64,000 nt of DNA from an uncultured Lachnospiraceae bacterium (GTDB lineage: Bacteria > Bacillota_A > Clostridia > Lachnospirales > Lachnospiraceae). The stretch spans positions 1 through 64,000 of the forward strand of contig CADCIU010000002.1 of NCBI GenBank assembly GCA_902801585.1. Direction: 5' to 3'. The notes under the pieces were generated by a model, which was not told the origin of the DNA, made no database searches, and saw nothing but the letters and a program-made list of their open reading frames with translations. The position numbers and the translations under genes are program-made. Shown one piece after another: positions 1 to 10,200 of the stretch. Within the stretch, counting starts at the first letter, position 1, and each line of letters begins with the position of its first letter.

Positions 1-3000
1 CTGCCGTTGCCTACTGCCGTCACATCCCTGCCTTCTGCCTGCGCGGGAATCTCTACCACTTCATCTTCTCCTGAATACCCTATGAATACGGCATGGTCCT
101 CATACAGGTCAAAATACAGCGTACCCTTGGGGGTCTTGACCTCTGTGCTCCCGACCGGCCTGTCCATCTCATTCGTATAGCTCAGACCGAGCCGGGTCGC
201 AAATTTTTCTGCCTCCGAGCCGCTCGGACAGTGATAGAAGGCGTCTTCATCCTTATTTCTGTAATCACTGATCATCTCGGGAAACTTGGTCATGGATGCC
301 GGCAGATAGATATTCCTCAGTTCAGGAATAATACCATCACGCAGCGCATCGAGAGGCGACAGTACCCCCGCCTTGTTCATCAGCGCACCGCCCTCTGCCG
401 TATAATGAAGGTTGTCTCCGCTCACCTCAAACCGAACGTTCAGGAACTTGTCGAAGGCATGGGCAGCAATGGTCTCCACAGAAGCAGGGATCCTGATCAC
501 TTCCGCCTCTGCAGGTATGCTCTCATTGGGTACTGAATAATCACCCGCGCTGAAAGCATGCATGCCGATCTTCTTTAATCCTTCCGGGAAAACCGGTGCC
601 TTCAATGTACCGCAGTTATAAAACGCATAGTTTCCGATCTCCGTGAGGCTCTCCGGAAGGATCACTTCATTTAATGACGCCCCCTCGAAAGCACCGTAGG
701 CGATCATCTTCGTTCCCTCCTTGACCGTAAAGCTTTCCGCGGCTGCTCCGGGATATGCCAGAAGCACGGTTCCGTCCGCCGTGTAGACCGCCCCGTCTGC
801 ATCGAGGACCGGGTTTTCTCCCGAAGCCGTGCCGCTGTCCGGGCTTCCCTCAAACGCTTTCAGGCTGCTGCAGTCCATAAAGGCACCTGTCCCCATCTTT
901 TTGAGGCCTTTGGGGATCCGGAATTCAGTGAGGGTCCTGCATCCTGCGAAAGCCCCTTTCCCGATGCTCTCCACGCCGTCCGGCAGGTCTGCCGCTTTTA
1001 ATGATCCGCAGTCCAGAAAAGCAGCGTCTCCGATCGTTTTAAGGCCGGCGGGAAAATGGATCTTCTCCAGCTTGAAACAGTATGCGAACGCGTATTCTCC
1101 AATTTCCGTGATCGAATCAGGGAGAGTGACCTCCGTGACCGGATCATATCCTTCCGCATCAAATACAGAGAACCACGAGAACGCGCCGCCCTGTATGCGG
1201 GTGACCGGGAGTCCGCTCACCGTTCCGGGAACGGTGATGACCGTATCACGCCCGTTGTAATCACTGAGCTCCGCATGATCCTCATAGAGAGTAAACCACA
1301 TCGTGCCGTTTTTTGTATCGATCTCTGCTGTCTCACGGCCGGGACCCGCGGCCGGCACCAGCTCCGACCCGTACCTTTCGCCGTTGATATCCTCGATCTG
1401 GATCTGGCATACAATAGTCTCTCCGTCGCCAACCTCGCTCGCATCCACAAGTTCGATCCCGACTTCATTATCGACCGTATAGAATGACCAGACGTTTGTC
1501 TCGTTGTGGATCCACTCTCTGAAAGGACGCAGTCTCCCCGCTCCGTCCCTTGCAGGAATGAAAAAGTCCGCGCCCACAAGACTGGCGATTCCTTCCCATT
1601 CCGCAATATCGATGGAGGTCTTGCCTCCGCTGATCCCGGAAACACCGTCGTCAAGTGCTATGTCCTGGATCTCGATCTCACCGCTCTTTTTATTCTTCAT
1701 GAACTTGATCGTCGCATCCGCCGCTTCCAGGTCTTCAATATGTTCGTTGTACAGGAGATCGCTCCAGAAGCGGATGCCCTGCGTTGTGTAGACTGAACGT
1801 TTCCTGTCCGATTCCACTTCCTTGGCCCGGATCGGTTTGATAGCGGAACCCTTTCGGATGACAGCCACCTGCATGTTCTTTTTCAGGTGAAGGACTCCCT
1901 CTTTATCCGGTTCTATTTTGCAGTTCTCCATGTAAGGCGCATAGCCGCCGAAAGTGTTATTCTTCCGGAGGATCGTGTAACTTGCGCCAGACATATTGGC
2001 GATCTGATCGTCAGTAAGCTGCAGTGTATACTCATCGCCGTTGTCCACCGGTTCCCCAAGGCTCCAGTCCCTGGATTTGCTGCGCAGCCACTGATCGCCG
2101 GTGCTGGACAGATACCTCGTATATCCTCCCGCCTTCTGCAGCTCTGCATAGTAGGTATTCATTTCCGAGAACTGCCCCTTGTTCTTGCAGGGGTAATACA
2201 GGGTCATCCCGCCGGCGCCGTCGACATTGGCATACAGCCCCTGCACTGCGCCCTTCACTTTTTCGATCAGGGCGGCGGATTCTTCCGGGTACTGGTCTTT
2301 CATATGCTCTGCCAGGTCCGCGACATCGACCAGGTCATAGTAGAAGGATATCTCTCCATTTCTGTTCTGGGTCATGCCGAAGCTCTTGGAGTCAGAGCGG
2401 TCGCGGACCATCTCGGCATATTTGCCGGTCTCAACACCGTCGATCATTTTGTCCCCGAGCGCATCCATCGCAGTATTCACTTCGCCGACCCTGCTGAGGT
2501 CGACACAGGATAAAGTCAGGTCCGGATTGTAAGTGGCAGACTTTTGGCCTGCATAATATTCCTCAAAACGGCTCAGTATGCTTTCCGTCAGTCCGCCCGT
2601 CTCCGGTGAATCCTCAAGCGCTTTCAGGAACTGATAGTTCCATCCGTCTCCCGGTTCCAGCTCCTCGGATCCCACGTAATAATCCGCATAGTCGCTCCAG
2701 ATCGTCATGCTCTCAAGGCTGGCCATCAGGCAGGCGTCAAAACCGACCATGTCCAGCTTCCTGCCGCCCGAGAAGGGCGACGCATCCATGGCGCTGCGCA
2801 TCTCCGTGAGCATGAGCGAATCCCCGTCATAGAGCTCATCATTTCCGTATCCCCATAAGGGTCCGCCGCCGTGATCCCAGAGGATCAGTACATTGTGATC
2901 TGCCGGGTAGTTCTCGTCGCAGAAGTTCAGGAAGGCGCTGAGCGTCTCAGGAAGTCCCATGTTGGCGTTCCCCCCGGTCGACGCGACGATCCTCTCATCA

Positions 3001-3521
3001 CCCTCAAGAGACATGTCCAGCACACTGTTCTGGTTACAGGGCACGTCGCCCACCCAGCGCGCAGCTCCTCCGGTGTAGGCCACGACATTGAAATCATCGA
3101 AGCTCAGGTCTGCTTTATCGATCTCTTCGAGGTCCTTAGTGGCATTGCCCTGCCGGCTCTCCAGATTTGACCCGATCATGTAGATCATGACCGTCCAGGA
3201 TTTGCGGGATGGTCCTCTCTCCGGATCTTTCTTGACGATCTCGGGATCAGAATCCTCCGAGGACTGCGACCTCTGCGCCATCGCTCTCGAATAGTCGACG
3301 CCGTCGTCTTTATAGGTTATGCCGTCTGAATCTGACGCTTCGCCGGACTCTTCGCCCGGCTCTTCATCTGACACATCACCCGATTCGCCGCGTGCCTTCT
3401 CAGCTGCCTCATCACTGCTACTTCCACTGCCGGCACCGGCACAGCCGGACATAAAGAGCGAAGCTGAGAGAAATACAGCGATCACAGATTGAAGCCATCT
3501 CCGGAAAGTTCTTTTATTCAT
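1..3521 (-). CDS. C11 (clostripain-like) protease lipoprotein with BspA-type leucine-rich repeats, C-terminus beyond window
   Basis: A lipid-anchored extracellular cysteine peptidase. The frame is open from ATG 3521 (ribosome site GGAGG) to the left edge, so about 1173 residues are visible and the C-terminus is missing. A signal peptide ends in a lipobox (SLFMSGC, residues about 21-27), then comes a Ser/Glu/Asp-rich linker. The peptidase domain follows at about residues 85-480, with the catalytic His in WDHGGG (His217) and the catalytic Cys in GFDACLM (Cys264), both characteristic of family C11. From about residue 755 the protein is a ladder of LRR_5/BspA repeats (pattern F..C..L..I..P..L..I...AF). 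The domain order suggests a surface protease targeted by a repeat domain to a host, dietary or microbial surface; the target is unknown. It follows the EFR1 gene on the same strand after 145 bases without a clear terminator. Family assignment is firm, role is inferred. Confidence 0.9.
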   Translation of the reverse strand, partial: MNKRTFRRWLQSVIAVFLSASLFMSGCAGAGSGSSSDEAAEKARGESGDVSDEEPGEESGEASDSDGITYKDDGVDYSRAMAQRSQSSEDSDPEIVKKDPERGPSRKSWTVMIYMIGSNLESRQGNATKDLEEIDKADLSFDDFNVVAYTGGAARWVGDVPCNQNSVLDMSLEGDERIVASTGGNANMGLPETLSAFLNFCDENYPADHNVLILWDHGGGPLWGYGNDELYDGDSLMLTEMRSAMDASPFSGGRKLDMVGFDACLMASLESMTIWSDYADYYVGSEELEPGDGWNYQFLKALEDSPETGGLTESILSRFEEYYAGQKSATYNPDLTLSCVDLSRVGEVNTAMDALGDKMIDGVETGKYAEMVRDRSDSKSFGMTQNRNGEISFYYDLVDVADLAEHMKDQYPEESAALIEKVKGAVQGLYANVDGAGGMTLYYPCKNKGQFSEMNTYYAELQKAGGYTRYLSSTGDQWLRSKSRDWSLGEPVDNGDEYTLQLTDDQIANMSGASYTILRKNNTFGGYAPYMENCKIEPDKEGVLHLKKNMQVAVIRKGSAIKPIRAKEVESDRKRSVYTTQGIRFWSDLLYNEHIEDLEAADATIKFMKNKKSGEIEIQDIALDDGVSGISGGKTSIDIAEWEGIASLVGADFFIPARDGAGRLRPFREWIHNETNVWSFYTVDNEVGIELVDASEVGDGETIVCQIQIEDINGERYGSELVPAAGPGRETAEIDTKNGTMWFTLYEDHAELSDYNGRDTVITVPGTVSGLPVTRIQGGAFSWFSVFDAEGYDPVTEVTLPDSITEIGEYAFAYCFKLEKIHFPAGLKTIGDAAFLDCGSLKAADLPDGVESIGKGAFAGCRTLTEFRIPKGLKKMGTGAFMDCSSLKAFEGSPDSGTASGENPVLDADGAVYTADGTVLLAYPGAAAESFTVKEGTKMIAYGAFEGASLNEVILPESLTEIGNYAFYNCGTLKAPVFPEGLKKIGMHAFSAGDYSVPNESIPAEAEVIRIPASVETIAAHAFDKFLNVRFEVSGDNLHYTAEGGALMNKAGVLSPLDALRDGIIPELRNIYLPASMTKFPEMISDYRNKDEDAFYHCPSGSEAEKFATRLGLSYTNEMDRPVGSTEVKTPKGTLYFDLYEDHAVFIGYSGEDEVVEIPAQAEGRDVTAVGNG

Positions 3522-3666
3522 AGGGTACCCTCCATTTCAGATCAGGTGTTTTATAATCAGTTATTTCAAATCAGGTAATTGTGAAAGACCGGAACTTCGC
3601 ACGAATAGACCGGTTCCGGCCACGAGGCTCATTGAGCCTTAGGCCCTGCATCTGCACCACATATAC

Positions 3667-5034
3667 TCACTCATCCCGCAGCAGCCGCTTCCGCTCCTCA
3701 TAAACCGCCTCCCAGGGGCCGCCCACAACGAACACATTCTCCTTCCGCTCCTCGCACGCCGTCCGCAGCCGCTCCGTCATCGCATGCAGGATCTTCTCAG
3801 GAACTTTCCGGCACTTGACCGGACACAGCGAGATGCAGCGCATGCAGTTGATGCACAGATTCTCATCTGATTCCCAGCTCCCCGGCAAAATAGCACTCAC
3901 CGGACACTCTTCAGCACACCACCCGCAGTTGAAACACTTCCTTCTGTCGACCTCAATCGGCAGATGAGATCCTCCCCATTCTTTAAAGTCCCAATCTCCG
4001 GGCATGACTACCCTTGTGTCCTCATCTTTTTCCCAAATTTTATCAAACACCTTGTCTGCAAATCCCCTGATCTGCACCTGATCTTCACTATCAGGCCGCC
4101 CTCTTCCGAATTCATGCATGATGTTATGCTCTGTGACAATTGCACAACCGGCGATCACGCGAAAACCGTTGCTGCTGACGCATTCCGACAACTCCAGAAG
4201 TGAATCCTCAAACGCGCGATTCCCGTAGGTCACACAGACGATCGCAGGCGGATATCCGTATCTTCCCCACTCGGCCTTTATCCTTGAGAGACGCTCCGCA
4301 GCTGTCGCAGGGATCCTCCCTCCATAACACGGAACAACAAAAATACTGAGCGTACCGGAATCCATCATGATGTATTCTTTGCCGCTGTTCGGATCCTTAT
4401 TAAAATATATATCCGAGACACAGTGCAATTCGTCGATCAGGCCCTTGTCAGGATCCCTGCACAAGTCAATAACAGGCCCCCTCACAGAGCGTCTGGCCCG
4501 CTCTTCGCTTTCTGCAAAGCGACTGCACCGCGAACCGCTCTCTTCAAGACTCCTGTCCCCCCCGGCGCTCTCCGACAAACAGCCGTCCTTCCCGGCAAGG
4601 TCATCCTTATTTACTCCCACCGTCAGGATTCTCTCTTCAAACGCGCTTCTGAGCATTTCCGCGACAGCCTTACTGGATCCGGTCGGGCTGAAGACGACAA
4701 GACCCACTCTTTTGATCTCTATTTTGGATGTGGTGAGTTTATAGTAAAGCGTGTGCAGTTTGCGATTATACATCAATTTGTCGATCTCAAGGCGTCTGGC
4801 CGGGATCCCGTATTTTCTGAACTCCTCATCGCCAAGCACATGCTCGATCACAGCCTGATTGAGGTGGATCGGTATGAGCTCCCCTCTCATCGTCCGAAAA
4901 TCAGCATCACTGATCTCTTTGGAGAAGACGACCCTGACCTCCACATAGTCCAAGGCTCTTCCCGAAAACTTCTCAATTACCTTGATCTCCGGCTCCATGA
5001 TCTTATATGTATAATCTTTATAGTGATTCTCCAT
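3667..5034 (-). CDS. EFR1-family flavodoxin/ferredoxin protein
   Basis: A 455-residue cytoplasmic electron-transfer protein of the EFR1 type. The middle carries a flavodoxin-like FMN site (VVFSPTGSSKAVAE, about residues 112-125) and the flavodoxin core VVPCYGGRIP. The C-terminal part carries a pair of 4Fe-4S ferredoxin motifs (CFNCGWCAEECP near residue 366 and CINCMRCISLCP near 392). A Ser/Arg/Glu-rich insert of about 45 residues at about 143-190 separates the first flavodoxin strand from the rest and is probably disordered. The N-terminal 100 residues are not recognised. ATG 5034 has a purine-rich GGGGAG site close upstream; a second ATG 12 codons in has no better site. Partner enzymes are not encoded nearby, so the redox substrate is unknown. 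Confidence 0.85.
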   Translation of the reverse strand: MENHYKDYTYKIMEPEIKVIEKFSGRALDYVEVRVVFSKEISDADFRTMRGELIPIHLNQAVIEHVLGDEEFRKYGIPARRLEIDKLMYNRKLHTLYYKLTTSKIEIKRVGLVVFSPTGSSKAVAEMLRSAFEERILTVGVNKDDLAGKDGCLSESAGGDRSLEESGSRCSRFAESEERARRSVRGPVIDLCRDPDKGLIDELHCVSDIYFNKDPNSGKEYIMMDSGTLSIFVVPCYGGRIPATAAERLSRIKAEWGRYGYPPAIVCVTYGNRAFEDSLLELSECVSSNGFRVIAGCAIVTEHNIMHEFGRGRPDSEDQVQIRGFADKVFDKIWEKDEDTRVVMPGDWDFKEWGGSHLPIEVDRRKCFNCGWCAEECPVSAILPGSWESDENLCINCMRCISLCPVKCRKVPEKILHAMTERLRTACEERKENVFVVGGPWEAVYEERKRLLRDE

Positions 5035-5091
5035 GATCTCCCCATTTTCGAGTTAATCCGACATTTCGTTATTAAGAAAATAATGAAACTG

Positions 5092-5241
5092 TTCAGCACC
5101 CCCGGTTTGAAATGCGGTGCATTTCAAACTGTGGGCGTCCAGAGGCGCTTCGCGCCTTGGCCGCCCCCGAAATATGCTCTCAAGCTGTCCAGTGAGCAAG
5201 CTCACTGTCCATCTTCCTCGCATATTTCCGGGGGTGCTGAA
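5092..5241. repeat. 150-base multi-hairpin element between divergent genes
   Basis: A non-coding element bounded by a perfect 14-base inverted repeat: TTCAGCACCCCCGG at 5092-5105 and its complement at 5228-5241. Inside are three further perfect hairpins: GTTTGAAATG/CATTTCAAAC (5105-5129), AGGCGC/GCGCCT (5143-5157) and CAGTGAGC/GCTCACTG (5190-5207). The sequence could fold as a closed outer stem with three arms. It lies between the divergent EFR1 and ABC-ATPase genes and ends next to an AT-rich stretch. It has no coding content. A miniature inverted-repeat element or a REP-type element is the simplest reading; a structured RNA is possible. Confidence 0.6.
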
Positions 5242-5323
5242 TAATAATAAAATAATAGCATATTGCCGCGTCGGCAGTGTAGTATACTGAGAGGAACCAA
5301 TCATTTGCACTTCAGGAGGCACC

Positions 5324-7180
5324 GTGAAAACCAAAGACGATCTGCGCAAACTGCTTATATCCATCGACCACCGCGGCTACCCCGCTTACAAGGACACCCG
5401 GGGCAGATGGCAATACGGTAACTATATTCTGAGTATCGATCACGTGCAGGGAGATCCCTATGCTTCCCCTTCAAACGTCAGCGTTATTGTACCCGGGCGG
5501 ATCGCCCTCTTTCCCAAAGACTACTTGGAGCCAAAATATCGCCGCATCACACTTCAGGACATGCTTCTGCGTTTCTTCAGCAGGGAGCTCTCTGAGCGCA
5601 GCCGCGACAACTCCCGCCCTTCAGGTGGCCGCGACGGCTCCGGCCTCTCAAGCGGCCGCGAAAGCTCCCGCCCTTCTGGCGCCCGCGACGGCTCCGGCAA
5701 GAGCGGCCTAGTCGCTGTCTCCCGACCCGCGCAGGAAGTACTGGAGCGTACGGCCTGCCGCGTCGATCCTGAAAGCGGTGATGTAACACTTCGATTCGAG
5801 ATCGGTTTTCCCGCAAATGGGCGTACCATCAATGCGCGGGCACTCATCCGTATTTTGGACGATTTTTTGCCGGGTGCTGTCGCATCTTCTCTTATGTACC
5901 GCGGCATCGATCAGAATAAGCTTCGGGCAGCGATCCATCTCAGTGATGATCAGCAATTCATCCGTGAGGCACTGCATGAGAAGGGGCTCTGTGCGTTCGT
6001 TGCGGACGGGTCTGTTTTGCCCAGGCAGAGCGGGATCTCACCCTACCCCATGAAGGGCGCCGTTCCATTCCTAAGCCCGGAGGAGCTGGCAGTCACGCTC
6101 TCACTCCCGCATGCGGGAGTGATGCGCGGTATGGGGATCCACAAAGGGGTTACCCTGATCGTAGGCGGCGGGTATCATGGGAAATCCACTCTTCTCGGGG
6201 CGCTCGAGAAAGGCGTCTATAACCATATCGCCGGCGACGGACGGGAATACGTGATCACTGATGAATCCGCCGTCAAAGTGCGCGCAGAGGATGGCCGCAG
6301 TATTTCAAATGTCGATATTTCGATGTTCATAAAGGACCTTCCCAACAACAAGGACACGGTGCATTTCTCGACGCAGGACGCCAGCGGCAGTACCTCTCAG
6401 GCGGCAAACGTCATCGAGGCCATCAGCTCAGGCACACAGCTTCTGCTCATCGATGAGGATACCAGTGCCACCAATTTTATGGTGCGGGATGAACTGATGG
6501 CCCGCGTCGTCGCAAAGGACAAGGAGCCGATCACGCCCTTTATTTCCCGCATTCGGGATCTCTATGAGAAAGCCGGCGTCTCCACGATCCTGGTGGCGGG
6601 CAGTTCCGGTGCCTTTTTCCATGTCGCGGACACGGTGATCCAGATGGACCGCTATGTCCCGCTGGAGATCACAGCAGCTGCCAAAGCCGCAGCCGCTTCA
6701 GATGCTGCAACTTACAAAGCCGCGGTCTCTTCAGACGCTGTAACCGCTGCCGCCATGACAGCTGCGGCCGGCACAGCCGCTGCACCTACCGCCACCGTCT
6801 ACCGCGCCGCCGACTTCAGCCTTCCCGAGGCCGTCAGGATTCCCAATAAAAACAGCGCCCTCCTCAGAGAAGGGCGCGTTAAGGTCAAAGTATTGTCTGA
6901 TGACAGTTTTCTGCTCTCCCGCGACGAAGTCGATCTCAGAGGGCTGGAGCAGCTGGTGGACCGCGAGCAGATCGCCGCACTGGCCCACATTCTCAAATAT
7001 GCGGAGCTGCATTTGATCGACGGGCGGCTCTCTTTTGACCGGGTACTTGACCGGATTCTTGAGCTGGCCGAGTCGGGAGGCCCGGAAGAATGGTTCGACG
7101 GTTCAACGGTCCGCTGTGGACTCGCCTATGTCCGTCGGGCAGAAATCGCCGGTATGATCAACAGATACCGCAAGCTCTGA
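5324..7180 (+). CDS. ABC-class ATPase domain protein (COG3044 type)
   Basis: A 618-residue predicted cytoplasmic ATPase of the stand-alone ABC_ATPase family. The start is GTG 5324, set by an AGGAGG site 5 bases upstream. The Walker A sequence is GGGYHGKSTLL (about residues 281-291); a Walker B-like LLLIDEDTSATNF lies at about 373-385; the family-typical motif LPHAGVMRGMGI precedes the P-loop. Two low-complexity inserts stand out: a Ser/Arg/Gly stretch with repeated RDGSG/GRESSRPSG units (about residues 91-130) and an Ala-rich stretch (about 450-495); both look like in-frame tandem expansions. The cellular role of this family is not established; relation to nucleic-acid-binding ABC ATPases is known only by homology. 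A perfect hairpin (7208-7231) follows the stop, facing the convergent TIR operon. Confidence 0.8.
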   Translation: MKTKDDLRKLLISIDHRGYPAYKDTRGRWQYGNYILSIDHVQGDPYASPSNVSVIVPGRIALFPKDYLEPKYRRITLQDMLLRFFSRELSERSRDNSRPSGGRDGSGLSSGRESSRPSGARDGSGKSGLVAVSRPAQEVLERTACRVDPESGDVTLRFEIGFPANGRTINARALIRILDDFLPGAVASSLMYRGIDQNKLRAAIHLSDDQQFIREALHEKGLCAFVADGSVLPRQSGISPYPMKGAVPFLSPEELAVTLSLPHAGVMRGMGIHKGVTLIVGGGYHGKSTLLGALEKGVYNHIAGDGREYVITDESAVKVRAEDGRSISNVDISMFIKDLPNNKDTVHFSTQDASGSTSQAANVIEAISSGTQLLLIDEDTSATNFMVRDELMARVVAKDKEPITPFISRIRDLYEKAGVSTILVAGSSGAFFHVADTVIQMDRYVPLEITAAAKAAAASDAATYKAAVSSDAVTAAAMTAAAGTAAAPTATVYRAADFSLPEAVRIPNKNSALLREGRVKVKVLSDDSFLLSRDEVDLRGLEQLVDREQIAALAHILKYAELHLIDGRLSFDRVLDRILELAESGGPEEWFDGSTVRCGLAYVRRAEIAGMINRYRKL

Positions 7181-7207
7181 GCATGCGCCGCAGCAATCGA
7201 AGGCTCT

Positions 7208-7231
7208 GATCCCGGCACAGCCGCCGGGATC
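7208..7231. terminator. Hairpin between convergent genes
   Basis: Perfect stem GATCCCGGC/GCCGGGATC with a 6-base loop, placed between the stops of the ABC-ATPase (plus) and the TIR-LRR gene (minus). There is no T-run on either side, so it would be a weak or factor-dependent terminator. Confidence 0.4.
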
Positions 7232-7267
7232 ATAAGCTTTCATGCAGCGATCATCAATCTTCAATCT

Positions 7268-10200
7268 TTAATCTTCGATCACCAGTTCAAACGGCAGATC
7301 CATGCCGCTTAGGCTTTCGATCGCTCCGGTCATATCGCCGGATACCCTCACGGACTCCAAATTGTCCATTTCCAGAAGCAGTGTCAAATCTGTGATCCCA
7401 TCGTTCCAGGGAATGGAGAGCCTGTTCAGTTCGGGGTGCCTTTCCGCAAAGTCTGCGAAGAGCGCTTCGGCATCGCCCTCTCCGTTTGCCGTGAAGCATT
7501 CGATCGCACTCAGATCATAGATCTTCACTTCACTCAGGATCGGAACGAGTACGGCTGCATTGACCCCGCTGACCTGAAGTTCCTTATAGACCGGAATGGA
7601 GGCGAGCGGGCTGTAGTCTTCTATAGGAGCATTTGTCAGATTCAGACGGAAGCCGCCGTCCGGTCCGAAGTCACCATCGAAACTGCACTCCGCAAGCGGC
7701 ATCAGGTCCGTGACATTGGTGTCCTCAAGCCGCAGCTCCCAGAGCTCCGGCAGATTCTGCACGCCTTGAATGCTCTCCACCGGGCATCCGCCAAAGCCAA
7801 GAATATGCAGCCCCTGCAGCGTAAAGGCGGGTGAAACATCCGTCAGGCTGCGGCAGCCCGTGACTCTCAGGACTTCCAACTCCCCGAAATTCTGGATCCC
7901 GTCCAGACTTTCCAGAGGCTGAACGAAGAGCCCCAGTTCACGAAGTCCGGTCAGTTTTTCCAAGGCGCCCAGATCCGTCACTACTCCCTCGCCGAAGTCC
8001 ATGGTCGACTCCTCATCTGCAGTGAAATCGAAGAGTTCCACTTCTACATTGCCGTCGGGGTGTGCGTTTACCCAGACATCATACCGGCTCGAATCGACCA
8101 CCGTATCGCCCACCAGATATAGAATTCCCACCCGGCGGAGCAGCGCATCGGGCAGCGTCTCCAATTCGTCAAGGCTTAGAAGCGTGATGCCGGACTCATC
8201 GAACTCCCATCCGCGATCCGGATACTCAATGCGGCATTCTGTGAAATGCCCGCTGCTCACAAGGTCCTGTCCCTGCTCGGCCAGTTCCGATGAAACGGCA
8301 ATATACCGCCCGCGGAAGCGCTCAAGCGGTTTTAAATTGTTCACTTCTTCCAGACCCACCAGCTTGAAGCTGCAGGTCTCACTGTTATCCATCTCATCCA
8401 AAAAAGTGAGGTCTTTGACGTCAGCCACACTGTCCAGACACAGCTCTGAGCTGCGCAGATTCGCAAACGAAGGCAGTGTATATCCCCCTGTGATCTCCAG
8501 ATGATTTAGCTTCATCCCGGCGACAGCATCCCAATCCGTCAGGCGGAAGCAATTATAGACAGTCAGGTTTCCGCCGTTATTTCCGATCGAAGACTGGCTT
8601 TCGAGTCCCTCCAGAGACCGCAGTAAAGCGCAGTTGCGGAGCACGAGATTGGGCGTCGGCCAGTCCTGGGGCATAGACGTCAGATCGGTCAGCTCACAGC
8701 GATTAAGTATTAACGTCTCGATCGGAGCGGGCACTGTCGACAGATCTACTGCGCCCAGCCGGCTGAGCTCCAGTTCTACGCTCTTTACGCCCTCCAGATA
8801 GGGGGCGATCTGCTCAAAAGATACCCTGTTCTCCAGATCCAAACTGACATAGGCAATTTTCTCGAAAGCGGCAAGACCGGACAGATCCCCCGCATATCCG
8901 CTGAAGTGGAAACTGTCCAGATACGATCTGCTCTCCGCAATCCGGCTCAGGAAATCGAGATCCGGAAGTTCCACGCCGCTCAGATCTATTCTTTCCAGCT
9001 TTGAAAGGCCGGCCAAAAAAGAGGCGTCCTGCATATTTTGACGCTCACCCGGATCGATCCGCACGGATATGAGATTGATGCATCCCGAGATCGGATCGTA
9101 GTCGCGGACATTGCGGCAGCCGCCGATCGTCAGTCTCTTCAGCCCTTTCAGGGACTCTACTGCAGAGATGTCCTCCATCTGGTCCATGGAGTTCATTTCC
9201 AGTACCTCGAGTCCGCTCCTGCCCTGAAGGAAGGACAGATCCCGGATCGGAACGTTCTGCAGCATCACCTCTTTCAAATCGGGGCATTTGGCCAGACCAG
9301 AGAGATCCGCGTATCCCGCTCCTCCGCTGACGGTCAGCCTGATCTGTTTGAGTGCCTGGGGGGAGAAGTACGAGAAATCAAGAGGCTTGTCGCCGGTGAC
9401 CGTCAGTTCCGCATTCTTCAGCATCGCAAGTGAACCCAAAGGAGAATAGTCCGTGTCACCGCGGAGCTTTACTTCCGAAACTCTGGAATTTGCGATCCAG
9501 CTAATATCACCGAGGTCACATTCCATGGCACAGACTCTTGAAAGCCTGGCCAGTGCACTGAGGTCGGGCGCCTGGGTCACTTCCACTTCTGCCAGGTGCA
9601 GCTCCTCCAGATTTGGCATAAGAGACAGAAACCTAAGGTCATAGGACGCCCGTGTGATCTCATTTCCGTCCTCTTTCCAAAACCATTGCCGCCTTCCGCC
9701 GAAATCGTCGCCGTATTCATTTGCCAGTACTTGCAGCATATCGGGCCATTTGATCCCGCCTTCAGGCCCGATCAGACGCGTCTCATTTGTGTAGTATTTG
9801 AAGTGATCTCCCATGACCACGACACAGCGGATCTCTGCCAGTTCCGCCTCCGTCAGGCCTGCCGGCAGCGGATATGCGATCTCCTGCTCCTGTTCCTGCT
9901 CCGCCACAGGCTCCTGCGCTGTCTCTTTTTTGCCCCGCACGCCCTGCAGGGCCAAAACAGCGACCAGTGCCAGTACGACAACACCGCCCACAGCAAATAC
10001 AATAGGGGAACGGCTCTTTTGAGAAGGAAGTGCATCGATGATCCTGTCCGCGACCAGTTCCGGGGACCGGTCTCCGACCGTGATGATATTGCGGGCGTAG
10101 ACGGCGTTCTTGATCTTGTCGGGAATCTCGCATTCATCCACCTGCAGAAGAAGGATGTGCTCGTTTCGGGCGACCGCATCGAGCAGCGCTTTCTTAAGAC

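Noticed and set aside
3522..3666. Intrinsic terminator between the EFR1 and C11 genes
   Set aside because: A short stem (AGGCTCA/TGAGCCT) exists but no T-run follows on the minus strand.
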